The notes under the pieces are model-generated. The model did no database searches, had not been told where the DNA came from, and saw only the letters and a program-made list of their open reading frames with translations. Below, piece by piece: positions 50,294 to 59,225 of a stretch of DNA of 64,000 bases. This DNA comes from Bradyrhizobium diazoefficiens (GTDB lineage: Bacteria > Pseudomonadota > Alphaproteobacteria > Rhizobiales > Xanthobacteraceae), in assembly GCF_018129965.1 (NCBI RefSeq), contig NZ_JAFCKW010000011.1, positions 62,001 through 126,000 of the forward strand, read 5' to 3'. The first letter of the stretch is position 1. The number at the start of each line of letters is the position of its first letter. The translations under genes were made by a program, and so were the position numbers.

Positions 50294-51988
50294 CTAGGCC
50301 GCGCGGACAGAGCTCAGGAACTTCCCGACTTCGAGCCTCAGCCGGTTCGAATCCCGCGACAGCATCTGTGCGGCGGACAGCAGTTGCGTCGAGGCCGAGC
50401 CGGTCTCGACGGCGCCGCGCTGGACTTCCCCGACATTGGACGAGACCTGCTGGGTGCCCTGGGCGGCCTGCTGCACGTTGCGGGCAATCTCCTGCGTCGC
50501 CGCGCCCTGCTCCTCCACCGCGGCGGCGATCGCCGACGATATTTCGGAGAGGCGGGCAATAGTGCCGCTGATCTCGCTGATGGCGCTCACCGACTCCTGG
50601 GTTGCCGACTGGATGCCGCCGACCTGCTGGCCGATCTCGCCCGTCGCCTTGGCCGTCTGCTCGGCCAGTGCCTTCACCTCGGATGCCACCACGGCGAAGC
50701 CGCGACCGGCCTCGCCGGCCCGCGCCGCCTCGATCGTCGCATTCAGCGCCAGCAAATTGGTCTGGCCGGCGATGGCATTGATGAGCTCGACGACATCGCC
50801 GATCCGCGACGCTGCGCGCGACAACTCACCGACGCGCTCGGTGGTGGCTTGGGCCTGGCTCACCGCATCGCCGGCGATCCTGGAGGAGTCCTGCACCTGC
50901 CGGCTGATCTCCCTCACCGACGATGACATTTCCTCGGCGGCGGACGCCACCGAATGGACATTGGCGGAGGCTTCCTCGGAACCGCCCGCGACGGCCGTCG
51001 CCAATTCCTGGGCCCGGCCCGCGGTCGAAGACAACGTCGAAGCCGAAGCCTCGAGTTGGGTCGCAGCCGACGAGACCGTCTCGACGATCTCGCTGATCGC
51101 GGCCTCGAAGCCGTCGGCGAGCCTGGTCATGTCGGCCTTGCGCTGCGCATCGGAACGCCGCTGCACGGCCTGCACCTCGTCACGGCTGAAACGAATGATG
51201 GTCTGCACGGTCTGGAGGTTTCGCAGGGCCTCGCCAATTTCGTCGTCGCGCTCGATCACGATGCGGTTGTCCAGCTTGTCCTGCACGAGGTTGAGCATGG
51301 TATCGTTGAGTTGCTGCATCGGCCCCTTGATCGCGCGCATCGTCGCAAGCCCGACCAGAATGCCCACAACCGAACCGGTCAGCGCCAGCAGCGACAGCAT
51401 CAGGGCAGCCGAGCCGCCGGTCGACAGAGCGCCGCCGATCCCGAGCGCCAGCATGAAGAGGGCCTGGATCGACATCATCGTCACCATGCGGGCGCCGAGC
51501 GTTCGCGTGAAAATCGCAAAACGGTCGAGCAGCGAGCGGCGGCGGATGATGCCGGCATCGATGCGATAGCCGTGCGGCCTCTTCTCGCGGATCGCGGCGT
51601 AAACCTCCTCAGCGAGCTTGCGCTGATCGGCCGGGAGCCTGGTGCGGATCGAGGTAAAGCCCTTGACCTGACCATTCTCGCGGATCGGCGAAGCCGTCGC
51701 CAGCACCCAGTAGAAGTCGCCGTTCTTGCGGCGGTTCTTGACCGCGCCGAGCCACGGCTTACCGAGCTTCAGCGTGTCCCACATGTTCTGGAACGCCTCC
51801 GGCGGCATGTCCGGATGACGGATGATGTTGTGCGGCTGCCCCATCAGCTCTTCGGAGGTGAAACCCGCGGCGGCGACGAAGTCCTCGTTGAAATAGGCAA
51901 TCTTGCCCTTGAGATCGGTTCTGGAGACGATCAGCGTTTCATCGTTGACGGGGTATTCGACCCCGGTGACAGGCAAGTTCTTTCGCAT
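50294..51988 (-). CDS. Aer-like methyl-accepting chemotaxis protein with N-terminal PAS domain
   Basis: A 564-residue chemoreceptor. Residues about 8-115 are a PAS domain of the Aer type (TDLKGKIAYFNEDFVAAAGF, then NIIRHPDMPPEAF). Two adjacent hydrophobic segments follow near 165-215 with almost no periplasmic loop, then HAMP and the cytoplasmic signalling domain with LNATIEAARAGEAGRGFAVV. Aer proteins sense redox state or energy through FAD in the PAS domain and mediate aerotaxis. Two in-frame ATGs lie at 51991 and 51988 after GGGGGG; 51988 has the better spacing. No chemotaxis kinase genes are nearby. Confidence 0.9.
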   Translation of the reverse strand: MRKNLPVTGVEYPVNDETLIVSRTDLKGKIAYFNEDFVAAAGFTSEELMGQPHNIIRHPDMPPEAFQNMWDTLKLGKPWLGAVKNRRKNGDFYWVLATASPIRENGQVKGFTSIRTRLPADQRKLAEEVYAAIREKRPHGYRIDAGIIRRRSLLDRFAIFTRTLGARMVTMMSIQALFMLALGIGGALSTGGSAALMLSLLALTGSVVGILVGLATMRAIKGPMQQLNDTMLNLVQDKLDNRIVIERDDEIGEALRNLQTVQTIIRFSRDEVQAVQRRSDAQRKADMTRLADGFEAAISEIVETVSSAATQLEASASTLSSTAGRAQELATAVAGGSEEASANVHSVASAAEEMSSSVREISRQVQDSSRIAGDAVSQAQATTERVGELSRAASRIGDVVELINAIAGQTNLLALNATIEAARAGEAGRGFAVVASEVKALAEQTAKATGEIGQQVGGIQSATQESVSAISEISGTIARLSEISSAIAAAVEEQGAATQEIARNVQQAAQGTQQVSSNVGEVQRGAVETGSASTQLLSAAQMLSRDSNRLRLEVGKFLSSVRAA

Positions 51989-52160
51989 CATTCCCCCCAA
52001 AGTGAAAACGCGAATACGCTCAATCCAATCGCGACTGCGCTATTCGAAGCAATTGGGGCAATTCTGGTCTGTCGAATTTAACTATCGATGAAACCCCGTC
52101 CCCGTACGATAACGGGTAGTTGTGCACGATACCACTCATAGGATGCATCAGACTACCGGC

Positions 52161-52191
52161 AAAAAAGCGGGCGGCGCCTGAGGCGCCGCCC
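52161..52191 (-). terminator. Strong intrinsic terminator after chemoreceptor 2
   Basis: On the minus strand GGGCGGCGCC-TCA-GGCGCCGCCC forms a perfect 10-bp GC stem with a 3-base loop, followed by GC and six T residues. It lies about 50 bp past the stop of the 52243-53931 gene and insulates the Aer-like gene behind it. Confidence 0.9.
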
Positions 52192-52242
52192 GTCTTGATG
52201 TTTGGGTACTCCGAATGGTGTCGTCGACGGTCTTGCGAAGCC

Positions 52243-53931
52243 TCAGGCCGCGCGGACGTTGGTCAGGAACTTGCTGACTTCGGTCTTCAGCCGGGTCGAG
52301 TCGTTGGACAGCAACTGCGCCGCCGTCAGCACCTGCGAGGAGGCGGTGCCAGTCTCACTGGCGCCGCGCTGCACGTCGGTGATGTTGGAGGAGACCTGCT
52401 GGGTGCCCTGGGCGGCCTGCTGGACGTTTCGGGAAATCTCCTGGGTCGCAGCGCCCTGTTCCTCCACCGCCGCGGCGATCGCCGAGGAAATTTCGGACAG
52501 GCGCTCGATGGTCGAGGAGATCTCCTTGATAGCGCCGACCGAGTCGTTGGTCGCAGCCTGGATGCTGGAAATCTGCTGGCCGATCTCGCCGGTTGCCTTC
52601 GCCGTCTGCTCGGCGAGCGCCTTCACCTCGGAGGCGACCACCGCGAAGCCGCGACCGGCTTCGCCGGCGCGCGCCGCCTCGATGGTCGCGTTCAGGGCCA
52701 GCAGGTTGGTCTGGCCGGCAATGGTGTTGATCAGTTCCACGACGTCGCCGATGCGCGCGGCGGCCTTGGAGAGCTCGCTGACCCGATCGGTCGTGGTGCG
52801 GGCCTGGCCGACGGCATCGCTCGCCATCCGCGCCGATTCCTGCACTTGCCGGCTGATCTCGCCGACGGACGAGGCCATCTCTTCGGTGGCGGAGGCCACC
52901 GACTGAACGTTGGTGGACGCCTCTTCCGAGGCCGAAGCAACGGTGGTCGCCAGCCGCTGCGAGCGATCGGCGGTCGAGGTCAGCGTCGAGGCAGAGGACT
53001 CGAGCTGGGTCGAGGCGGAGGACACGGTCTGCACGATTTCGCCGACCGCGCTTTCGAATTCGTTGGCGAGCCGGATCATGTCCGCCTTGCGCTTCTCGGC
53101 ATTGCGCCGTTCGGCCTCGATCTGTTCGCCCTTGAGCCGATCGACCTCGATCGCATTGGTCTTGAAGACCTGGACTGCCTGGGCCATCTGGCCGATCTCG
53201 TCCTTGCGCTCGGTCGCGGAGATCTCCACCGACGTGTCTCCCTTGGCAAGGATGCCCATCTCGCTCGTGATCCGCTGGATCGGGCGCGTGACCATGATTG
53301 CGACACCGAGCGCGCCGAAGAGCGACAGCAGCAAGGTGACACCGCCCCCGATCATCATGGCGCGGACCCCGTTGGTGGAGGCGGCCTCGGAGGCCGCGGC
53401 ACGCACCGTCAGCAGGGACCGCTCTTCGGAGTCCATTTCCTGCACGACGGCACGCAAGGCATCCATTGCCTTCTTGCCGGCGCCGGATGCTTCCAGCTCG
53501 CGCGCTTTCGTCTGGGTCGCTGGATCCTTCATCAGCGCGATCTCACGCTGCGCGATATTGGTCATCCAGTCACTCGCATGTGCCCGGACGTTCTCCAGGC
53601 GTTTCTGCTGGACCGCATTGTCCGACGTGAGGCTGCCGACCTTGTCGGCCGCGGCCTGAAACTGTTTCTGTCCGGACTCATAGGGACCGAGAAAACTCGG
53701 CTCGCCCGCGATGAGGTAGCCGCGCACGCCGGTCTCCGCGTTGACCATGCCGCCAACCATGTTGTTGAGCTGCTCAAGCACCTCATAGGTGTGAACCGTC
53801 CAATGCTCAGTCGTTTTCATCGTGCTCAGCGACGTGTAGATCGCCGCCGTGCTGACGCCGACGACAAGACAGATCGCGGCGAAAACTGCGGACACCTTGA
53901 CGGAGACACGGACGTTATTGATCCAAGACAT
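52243..53931 (-). CDS. Methyl-accepting chemotaxis protein with CHASE3-type sensor
   Basis: A 562-residue chemoreceptor: TM1 (about 10-32), a periplasmic helical domain of about 150 residues with MVNAETGVRGYLIAGEPSFL, the CHASE3 hallmark, then TM2 (about 190-212), HAMP and the signalling hairpin with LNATIEAARAGEAGRGFAVV. The ligand is unknown. ATG 53931 has CAGGAGTTCTG upstream. The signalling domain is nearly identical in protein sequence to that of the next receptor (54278), while most DNA differences are silent, indicating an older duplication under strong constraint. Confidence 0.92.
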   Translation of the reverse strand: MSWINNVRVSVKVSAVFAAICLVVGVSTAAIYTSLSTMKTTEHWTVHTYEVLEQLNNMVGGMVNAETGVRGYLIAGEPSFLGPYESGQKQFQAAADKVGSLTSDNAVQQKRLENVRAHASDWMTNIAQREIALMKDPATQTKARELEASGAGKKAMDALRAVVQEMDSEERSLLTVRAAASEAASTNGVRAMMIGGGVTLLLSLFGALGVAIMVTRPIQRITSEMGILAKGDTSVEISATERKDEIGQMAQAVQVFKTNAIEVDRLKGEQIEAERRNAEKRKADMIRLANEFESAVGEIVQTVSSASTQLESSASTLTSTADRSQRLATTVASASEEASTNVQSVASATEEMASSVGEISRQVQESARMASDAVGQARTTTDRVSELSKAAARIGDVVELINTIAGQTNLLALNATIEAARAGEAGRGFAVVASEVKALAEQTAKATGEIGQQISSIQAATNDSVGAIKEISSTIERLSEISSAIAAAVEEQGAATQEISRNVQQAAQGTQQVSSNITDVQRGASETGTASSQVLTAAQLLSNDSTRLKTEVSKFLTNVRAA

Positions 53932-54016
53932 CAGAACTCCTGAAATGCCGGTGCATCGCTATCGATCGAATGATCTTATGCCAGGCTGATTTACCCACCT
54001 TTTTAACTTTGGCCGC

Positions 54017-54030
54017 TAATCAATTGATTA
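54017..54030. promoter_or_regulatory. Perfect 14-bp AT-rich palindrome upstream of chemoreceptor 2
   Basis: TAATCAATTGATTA is perfectly self-complementary and begins 86 bp upstream of the ATG at 53931. It could be a regulator site; no cognate regulator can be named. Confidence 0.3.
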
Positions 54031-54216
54031 ATAATGCCTACCGGAAAACTACCGGGACACGGAGGCGGACGCTTGGTATTTTCGGACAGCAAGAAGAAGC
54101 CGCGGCTGGATCATACCTGATACGAACGAGCCATACGCCGTGGGTCATCAGGGCTAATGGCTTGCCGCCGGGGATACGATAAAACCGCGCGGTCGCGCTC
54201 CGCGGACGCACACGCA

Positions 54217-54250
54217 AAACGGAAAGAGCGGCACCAGCGGGCACCGCTCC
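54217..54250 (-). terminator. Intrinsic terminator after chemoreceptor 3
   Basis: On the minus strand GAGCGGTGCC-CGCT-GGTGCCGCTC forms a 10-bp stem with two G-U pairs, followed by TTTCCGTTTT. It lies 28 bp past the stop at 54278. Confidence 0.75.
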
Positions 54251-54277
54251 CTCCCGGAACCATAGCTGCGTTCGAAC

Positions 54278-55969
54278 TCAGGCTGCCCGTACGTTGGTCA
54301 GGAACTTGCTGACCTCGGTCTTCAGCCGGGTCGAGTCGTTGGACAGCATCTGCGCTGCCGACAGCACCTGCGAGGAAGCCGTCCCGGTTTCGGTGGCGCC
54401 ACGCTGAACTTCGGTGATGTTGGAGGACACTTCCTGCGTGCCCTGGGCGGCCTGCTGCACGTTGCGGGCAATCTCCTGGGTCGCGGCGCCCTGCTCTTCC
54501 ACTGCCGCGGCGATCGCCGAGGAGATTTCCGACAGACGCTCGATGGTGGAGGAGATTTCCTTGATGGCGCCGACCGAGTCGTTGGTCGCCGCCTGGATGC
54601 CGGAGATCTGCTGGCCGATCTCGCCGGTGGCTTTCGCGGTCTGCTCGGCCAGCGCCTTCACCTCGGAGGCGACGACCGCAAAGCCGCGGCCGGCCTCACC
54701 GGCGCGCGCCGCCTCGATGGTGGCGTTCAGCGCCAGCAGGTTGGTCTGACCGGCGATGGTGTTGATCAGTTCGACGACGTCGCCGATGCGGGCGGCGGCC
54801 TTGGAGAGTTCGCTGACGCGCTCGGTGGTGGACCGGGCCTGGCCGACGGCGTCGCCCGCCATCCGGGCCGATTCCTGCACCTGACGGCTGATCTCGCTCA
54901 CTGACGAGGCCATTTCCTCGGTCGCCGAGGCCACCGACTGCACGTTGGTCGAGGCTTCCTCGGAAGCGCCGGCAACCGTGGTCGCCAGCCGCTGGGAGCG
55001 GTCGGCGGTCGATGTCAGCGTCGAGGCGGAGGCCTCCAGCTGGGTCGAGGCCGAAGACACGGTCTGGACGATCTCGCCGATCATCGATTCGAATTCGCGG
55101 GTGATGTTGTCGACGCGGCGGCCGCGCTCGATCTTGGCTTCGGCATCCGCCGCGGCAGCTTCGTCGGCGGCCTTCTTGGCGATCAGCGCCTCCTTGAAGA
55201 TCTGCAGCGCGTCGGCCATGGCGCCCATTTCCGTCTTCTCGCCGCGATGCGGGACGTCGGCGGAAAGGTCGCCTTGGCCCAGCGCCTGCATCGGGTCGAT
55301 GATCGAGTTGATGCCGCTGGAAACATCCTTCACGAGATAGATGCTGACGCCGATGCCGATGATCACGGCGGCGCCGAGGATGATCGAGACCAGCATGAAA
55401 GCATAGTAGTAGCTGTCAGCGGCATCCTGAGCGGCGTCATCGCCGCCCTTGGTGTTGAGATCGATGTCCTTGGTCAGAACCTCATCCGCGGCAAGGCCGA
55501 TCTTGTTGACCGTCTTGGTGTTCAATTCCTGCGCATCGTGCGGCACCTTGCCGGCGTCCTTGCGGGACAGCACGAAAACCTCTTCGGTGCCCTTCTTGTA
55601 GTCATCCCAGAGCTTGGCCCAGTCGTTGTACAGCTTCCGCTCTTCGGGGGAGGCGATCATCGGCTCGTAGGCCTTGCGCGACTTGTTAAGCGCCTCGATC
55701 ACCGTGCCAGCCGTCTTTTCGTTGGCGAGCTTGTCCTCGAGGGTCTCGGACAGCATGTGCTGGCGCACGACGTTGCGGTAGGTGATGACGCTCGCCCGCA
55801 TCTCGCCGAGCACCCGCACGCTGGGCAGCCAGACCGTGGTGATGTCAGTGGTGTTGGCATTCATCGACCGCATCTTCATGACGGCGAGCAGGCCCATGCC
55901 GGTCATCGCGATCAGCAGAAACGCCACGACACTGATGATCTTGGCACGAATGGAAACGGTAGCGAGCAT
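54278..55969 (-). CDS. Methyl-accepting chemotaxis protein with four-helix-bundle sensor
   Basis: A 563-residue chemoreceptor starting at ATG 55969 (MLATVSIRAKIISVVAFLLI). TM1 is followed by a roughly 170-residue periplasmic four-helix-bundle domain (MNANTTDITTVWLPSVRVLG), TM2 near 190-215 (AFMLVSIILGAAVIIGIGVS), HAMP and the signalling domain. Such 4HB_MCP receptors bind small organic acids or amino acids. The C-terminal 280 residues are almost the same as in the 52243 receptor. The C-terminus FLTNVRAA lacks an NWETF-type CheR tether in all three receptors. Confidence 0.92.
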   Translation of the reverse strand: MLATVSIRAKIISVVAFLLIAMTGMGLLAVMKMRSMNANTTDITTVWLPSVRVLGEMRASVITYRNVVRQHMLSETLEDKLANEKTAGTVIEALNKSRKAYEPMIASPEERKLYNDWAKLWDDYKKGTEEVFVLSRKDAGKVPHDAQELNTKTVNKIGLAADEVLTKDIDLNTKGGDDAAQDAADSYYYAFMLVSIILGAAVIIGIGVSIYLVKDVSSGINSIIDPMQALGQGDLSADVPHRGEKTEMGAMADALQIFKEALIAKKAADEAAAADAEAKIERGRRVDNITREFESMIGEIVQTVSSASTQLEASASTLTSTADRSQRLATTVAGASEEASTNVQSVASATEEMASSVSEISRQVQESARMAGDAVGQARSTTERVSELSKAAARIGDVVELINTIAGQTNLLALNATIEAARAGEAGRGFAVVASEVKALAEQTAKATGEIGQQISGIQAATNDSVGAIKEISSTIERLSEISSAIAAAVEEQGAATQEIARNVQQAAQGTQEVSSNITEVQRGATETGTASSQVLSAAQMLSNDSTRLKTEVSKFLTNVRAA

Positions 55970-56133
55970 AATGGGTCTCTTTGCGTTGACGCGGTGGCGC
56001 GTCCGGAAATCGATCAACCGAAGGCGGCGGCGCCGATATCCAACAACAAAGCGACTGAGCAGTTGTTAAACTCCGACTCCGTATGACTACGGAACCTTAA
56101 AGAAATGAAGAAGACTCTAAATATGCCCTGCGC

Positions 56134-57411
56134 TCAGCGCATGAGCCCAAGCGCATCGGCGAAAAACGCGGGACCACCGAAATTGCCGGACTTCAGCGCG
56201 AGCAGCATATCGCCTGTCTTTGCGCCAACCGCGCGCAATACCGGGACACCGGCGGCAATCTCCGCGCCGACCAGAAAACCGGGAATTCCCAGGCGATCGA
56301 CGACCGCACCGGAGGTTTCGCCGCCGGCGACAACCAGGCGCCGAACGCCTGCTTTCACCAGACTTTCCGCAATATCCGCCATCGCCTGCTCGATCGCATG
56401 ACCGGCCGCGTCGCGGCCGTGACGCGCCTGGAGTGCTGCGACCTGATCCGGCGTCGAACTCGATGCAATCAGCACCGGACCGTCGGCGAGCCGCGGCCTC
56501 GCCCATGCCAGTGCACGCTCCGCCTCGTCCCTCTCCGTAAGAATACGGACCGGATCGAGACGGAGCACCGGCATGACGGATTCCGCCCTCGCAATCTGCT
56601 GCAACGTCGCCTGCGAGCAGCTTCCGGCGAGGCACGCCGCTGGGCCACCGACGGCGGCACCCTGCTCACTGCTCGCCGCGGCCGGTCTGACCTTGCCGGT
56701 CGATACCAATGCACGCGCGAGGCCGAGGCCCATACCGGATGCGCCGACCGACAGACTTTGCCGGGCCGCGACGAGACCGATGGTCTCGAGGTCGCGGTCG
56801 AACACGGCGTCGATGATGGCAGCGCCGATCCCCTTGCCTGCGAGTTCAGCCAGCCTTGCGCGTACGGCATCCGCTCCGCGCGCGACAGTTGCGAGATCGA
56901 CCAGGCCCGTTTGCGCCCTGCTCTGGCGCGCCAGCACACGGACGAGGTTGGAATCGTGCATCGGATTGAGCGGATGATCCTTCAGAGGGCTCTCGTTCAG
57001 CGGCACCGCGCCGACGAAGAGATTGCCCTGATAGACGGTGCGGCCGGTCTCGGGGAAGGCCGGCGTCACCAGCACGACGGCCTCGCCGCTATCGGCGCGC
57101 AGGGCGTCCATCACCGGGCCGATATTGCCGGCGTCAGTGGAATCGAAGGTCGAGCAGATCTTGAACAGCACATGGCCCGCGCCGCGACCACGCAGCCATG
57201 TCTCTGCCGCGCGCGAGCGCGACACCGCAAGCCCTGCCTCGATCGAGCGGCTCTTGAGCGACACCACGACGGCATCGACTTCGGGCAGCGCGAGATCATC
57301 CGCGGGCACGCCGATGGTTTGCACCGTGCGCAGGCCAGCCCGCGTCAGCGTGTTGGCGAGATCAGAGGCGCCGGTGTAGTCGTCGGCGATGCAGCCTAAT
57401 GCGAGTGTCAC
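56134..57411 (-). CDS. otnK: 3-oxo-tetronate 4-kinase (four-carbon acid sugar kinase, DUF1537)
   Basis: A 425-residue member of the DUF1537 kinase family. The N-terminal substrate domain begins LGCIADDYTGASDLANTL (Asp-Asp pair at 10-11) and continues KICSTFDSTDAGNIGPV. The C-terminal nucleotide domain has VVAGGETSGAVVDRLGI near the end. OtnK phosphorylates 3-oxo-tetronate at the 4-hydroxyl in L-threonate/D-erythronate catabolism. Its ATG overlaps the stop of otnI by 4 bp, and the matching isomerase, dehydrogenase and decarboxylase are adjacent, so the assignment is strong. Confidence 0.92.
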   Translation of the reverse strand: MTLALGCIADDYTGASDLANTLTRAGLRTVQTIGVPADDLALPEVDAVVVSLKSRSIEAGLAVSRSRAAETWLRGRGAGHVLFKICSTFDSTDAGNIGPVMDALRADSGEAVVLVTPAFPETGRTVYQGNLFVGAVPLNESPLKDHPLNPMHDSNLVRVLARQSRAQTGLVDLATVARGADAVRARLAELAGKGIGAAIIDAVFDRDLETIGLVAARQSLSVGASGMGLGLARALVSTGKVRPAAASSEQGAAVGGPAACLAGSCSQATLQQIARAESVMPVLRLDPVRILTERDEAERALAWARPRLADGPVLIASSSTPDQVAALQARHGRDAAGHAIEQAMADIAESLVKAGVRRLVVAGGETSGAVVDRLGIPGFLVGAEIAAGVPVLRAVGAKTGDMLLALKSGNFGGPAFFADALGLMR

Positions 57412-58190
57412 GGCTTCACTCCCGCATAGGGCTTGAACCAGGCGAGGCCGTCGGTGGTCTTGCCGCGCGGATTGTATTCGCAGCCGACGAAGCCGGCATA
57501 GCCGAGCCGATCGAGCTCGTCGAACAGGAACGGATAGTTCAGCTCCTCGCCATCGGGCTCGTTGCGCGAGGGAATGCTGGCGATCTGGATATGGCCGATG
57601 ATCGGCATCATCTCGCGCAGCCGCATGGTGACGTCGCCATGGATGATCTGGCAGTGATAGATGTCGAACTGCAGTTTCAGGTTCGCAAGCCTCAATTCAT
57701 GGATCAGGTCGCGCGCGAAGCCGAAATCATTGAGGAAGTAGCCGGGCACGTTGCGCGCATTGATCGGCTCGAGCACGATGTCGATGCCGTGCGGCGCGAA
57801 GAACTCCGCGGCCCAGGCCACCGATTTGTAGAAGGCCTCGATGGCAACGCGCTCGCCGCGGTTGGCGATGCCGGCCATCAGATGCAACCGCTTGACGCCG
57901 GTCGCCTTGGCGTAAGGCAGCGCCGTCCCCAGACTCGCCTTGAGGTCGGAGAACCGCGCCGGCAGCGAGGCAAAGCCTTTCTCGCCTGCATTCCAGTCGC
58001 CAGGTGGCAGGTTGAACAGCGCCTGCGTCAGACCGTTGCGCTTGAGCCGCTCGCCGACAGCCTCCGCCGGATGGTCGTAGGGAAAGAGAAACTCGACCGC
58101 GGTGAAGCCGGCCTTTGCTGCGGCGTCGAAGCGGTCGAGGAACGGGACCTCGGTGAACATCATCGAGAGATTGGCGGCAAAACGGGGCAT
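57408..58190 (-). CDS. otnI: 2-oxo-tetronate isomerase (hydroxypyruvate isomerase family)
   Basis: A 260-residue TIM-barrel sugar-phosphate-isomerase-like enzyme starting at ATG 58190 (MPRFAANLSMMFTEVPFLDR). Acidic/His metal-binding strands are visible in VLEPINARNVPGYF, LQFDIYHCQIIHGD, IPSRNEPDGEELNY and FVGCEYNPRG. OtnI converts 2-oxo-tetronate to 3-oxo-tetronate; its homologue Hyi acts on hydroxypyruvate. Placement between ltnD and otnK decides for OtnI. It lies 14 bp downstream of ltnD. Confidence 0.92.
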   Translation of the reverse strand: MPRFAANLSMMFTEVPFLDRFDAAAKAGFTAVEFLFPYDHPAEAVGERLKRNGLTQALFNLPPGDWNAGEKGFASLPARFSDLKASLGTALPYAKATGVKRLHLMAGIANRGERVAIEAFYKSVAWAAEFFAPHGIDIVLEPINARNVPGYFLNDFGFARDLIHELRLANLKLQFDIYHCQIIHGDVTMRLREMMPIIGHIQIASIPSRNEPDGEELNYPFLFDELDRLGYAGFVGCEYNPRGKTTDGLAWFKPYAGVKP

Positions 58191-58204
58191 GGGAATTCTC
58201 GTCC

Positions 58205-59122
58205 TTACTTGTCGCCGGGCAGCTTCACGCCGGTGACCTGCGCATACATCCGCGCCACCGAGGCATCGTCGTCGCGGCCCATCCCGGCGGCTGACGTCAT
58301 CAGGAACATCTGGAGCGCCGCGGCGGAGACCGGCACCGGGAATCGGGCGCTGCGCGCCATGTCCTGGATGATGCCGAGGTCCTTGACGAAGATCTCGACC
58401 GCGCTGCGCGGCGTGTAGTCGCCGTCGAGCACATGCGGCATGCGGTTCTCGAACATCCAGGAATTGCCGGCCGACGCCGTGATCACCTCGTAGACCTTGC
58501 GGATGTCGAGGCCCTGCTTGGCGGCGAACGCGATCGCTTCGGAAGCCGCGGCGATGTGGACGCCGGCGAGCAACTGGTTGATCATCTTGAAAGCCGCGCC
58601 CTGCCCTGCGGCATCGCCGAGCTCGTAGAGCTTTGCCGCCATGGCATCGAGGGCGGGGCGCGCTTTTTTGAAAGCTGCCGGGCTGCCCGAAGCGAGAATG
58701 GTCAGTTCGCCTTGCGCCGCACGCTGGGCGCCGCCGGAGATCGGCGCATCGAGGTAGTGCCGCCCGGTCGCTTCCAACTGTTTTGCGAGACGCCGCGCCA
58801 CATCCGGATCCATGGTCGCGGACGAGATGAAAACGCTGTCCTTCGGCATCGCCTCGGCGACACCGTCCTTGCCGAACAGGATCGTTTCGGTCTGCGCGGC
58901 ATTGACGACCACGCTGATCACGATGTCGGCGCCCTTTGCCGCTTCGGCCGGCGTTGTCGCGCCCGCACCGCCATCCTTCACGAACCGCGCCACGGCATCG
59001 GCGGACACGTCGCAGCCGGTGACGGCATGGCCGGCGCGCTTCAGCGAGGTCGCCATGCCGAACCCCATCGAGCCGAGCCCGATGACGGCGATGCGCTGAT
59101 TCTTTGATGTGGAGGCGGACAT
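58205..59122 (-). CDS. ltnD: L-threonate 2-dehydrogenase (beta-hydroxyacid dehydrogenase family)
   Basis: A 305-residue NAD-dependent beta-HAD enzyme starting at ATG 59122. Features: dinucleotide motif VIGLGSMGFGMA (13-24), substrate loop LDAPISGGAQRA, catalytic Lys179 in GAAFKMINQLLAG, and C-terminal KDLGIIQDMARS. It oxidises L-threonate at C2 to 2-oxo-tetronate. Tartronate semialdehyde or 3-hydroxyisobutyrate reductases share the fold, but the adjacent otnI, otnK and otnC fix the pathway. It is first in the minus-strand operon and divergent from otnC across 103 bp. Confidence 0.9.
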   Translation of the reverse strand: MSASTSKNQRIAVIGLGSMGFGMATSLKRAGHAVTGCDVSADAVARFVKDGGAGATTPAEAAKGADIVISVVVNAAQTETILFGKDGVAEAMPKDSVFISSATMDPDVARRLAKQLEATGRHYLDAPISGGAQRAAQGELTILASGSPAAFKKARPALDAMAAKLYELGDAAGQGAAFKMINQLLAGVHIAAASEAIAFAAKQGLDIRKVYEVITASAGNSWMFENRMPHVLDGDYTPRSAVEIFVKDLGIIQDMARSARFPVPVSAAALQMFLMTSAAGMGRDDDASVARMYAQVTGVKLPGDK

Positions 59123-59225
59123 GCAACTGACCCTTGCGAACGTTTCCCGGACGGCCGCCTTGGCGGCGGCTCCCGTCCCGAATAACACGGCTTGGCCGCG
59201 CTGCCAAAGCGTGAGACAAGCGGAC

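Larger units (their letters stand above)
53932..54277. other. Intergenic region between two chemoreceptor genes
   Basis: A 346-bp stretch without a gene. It holds the ribosome-binding site and promoter zone of chemoreceptor 2 near 53932-54040, a perfect 14-bp palindrome at 54017-54030, and the terminator of chemoreceptor 3 at 54217-54250. Confidence 0.7.

Noticed and set aside
56078..56093. Hairpin TCCGTATGACTACGGA as a terminator after otnK
   Set aside because: The stem is only 6 bp and is not followed by a U-tract on the otnK strand.
59154..59167. GCCGCC-TT-GGCGGC palindrome in the ltnD-otnC divergent region as an operator
   Set aside because: Short and purely GC-rich; such pairs occur by chance in this DNA and no regulator gene is adjacent. 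Left unassigned.
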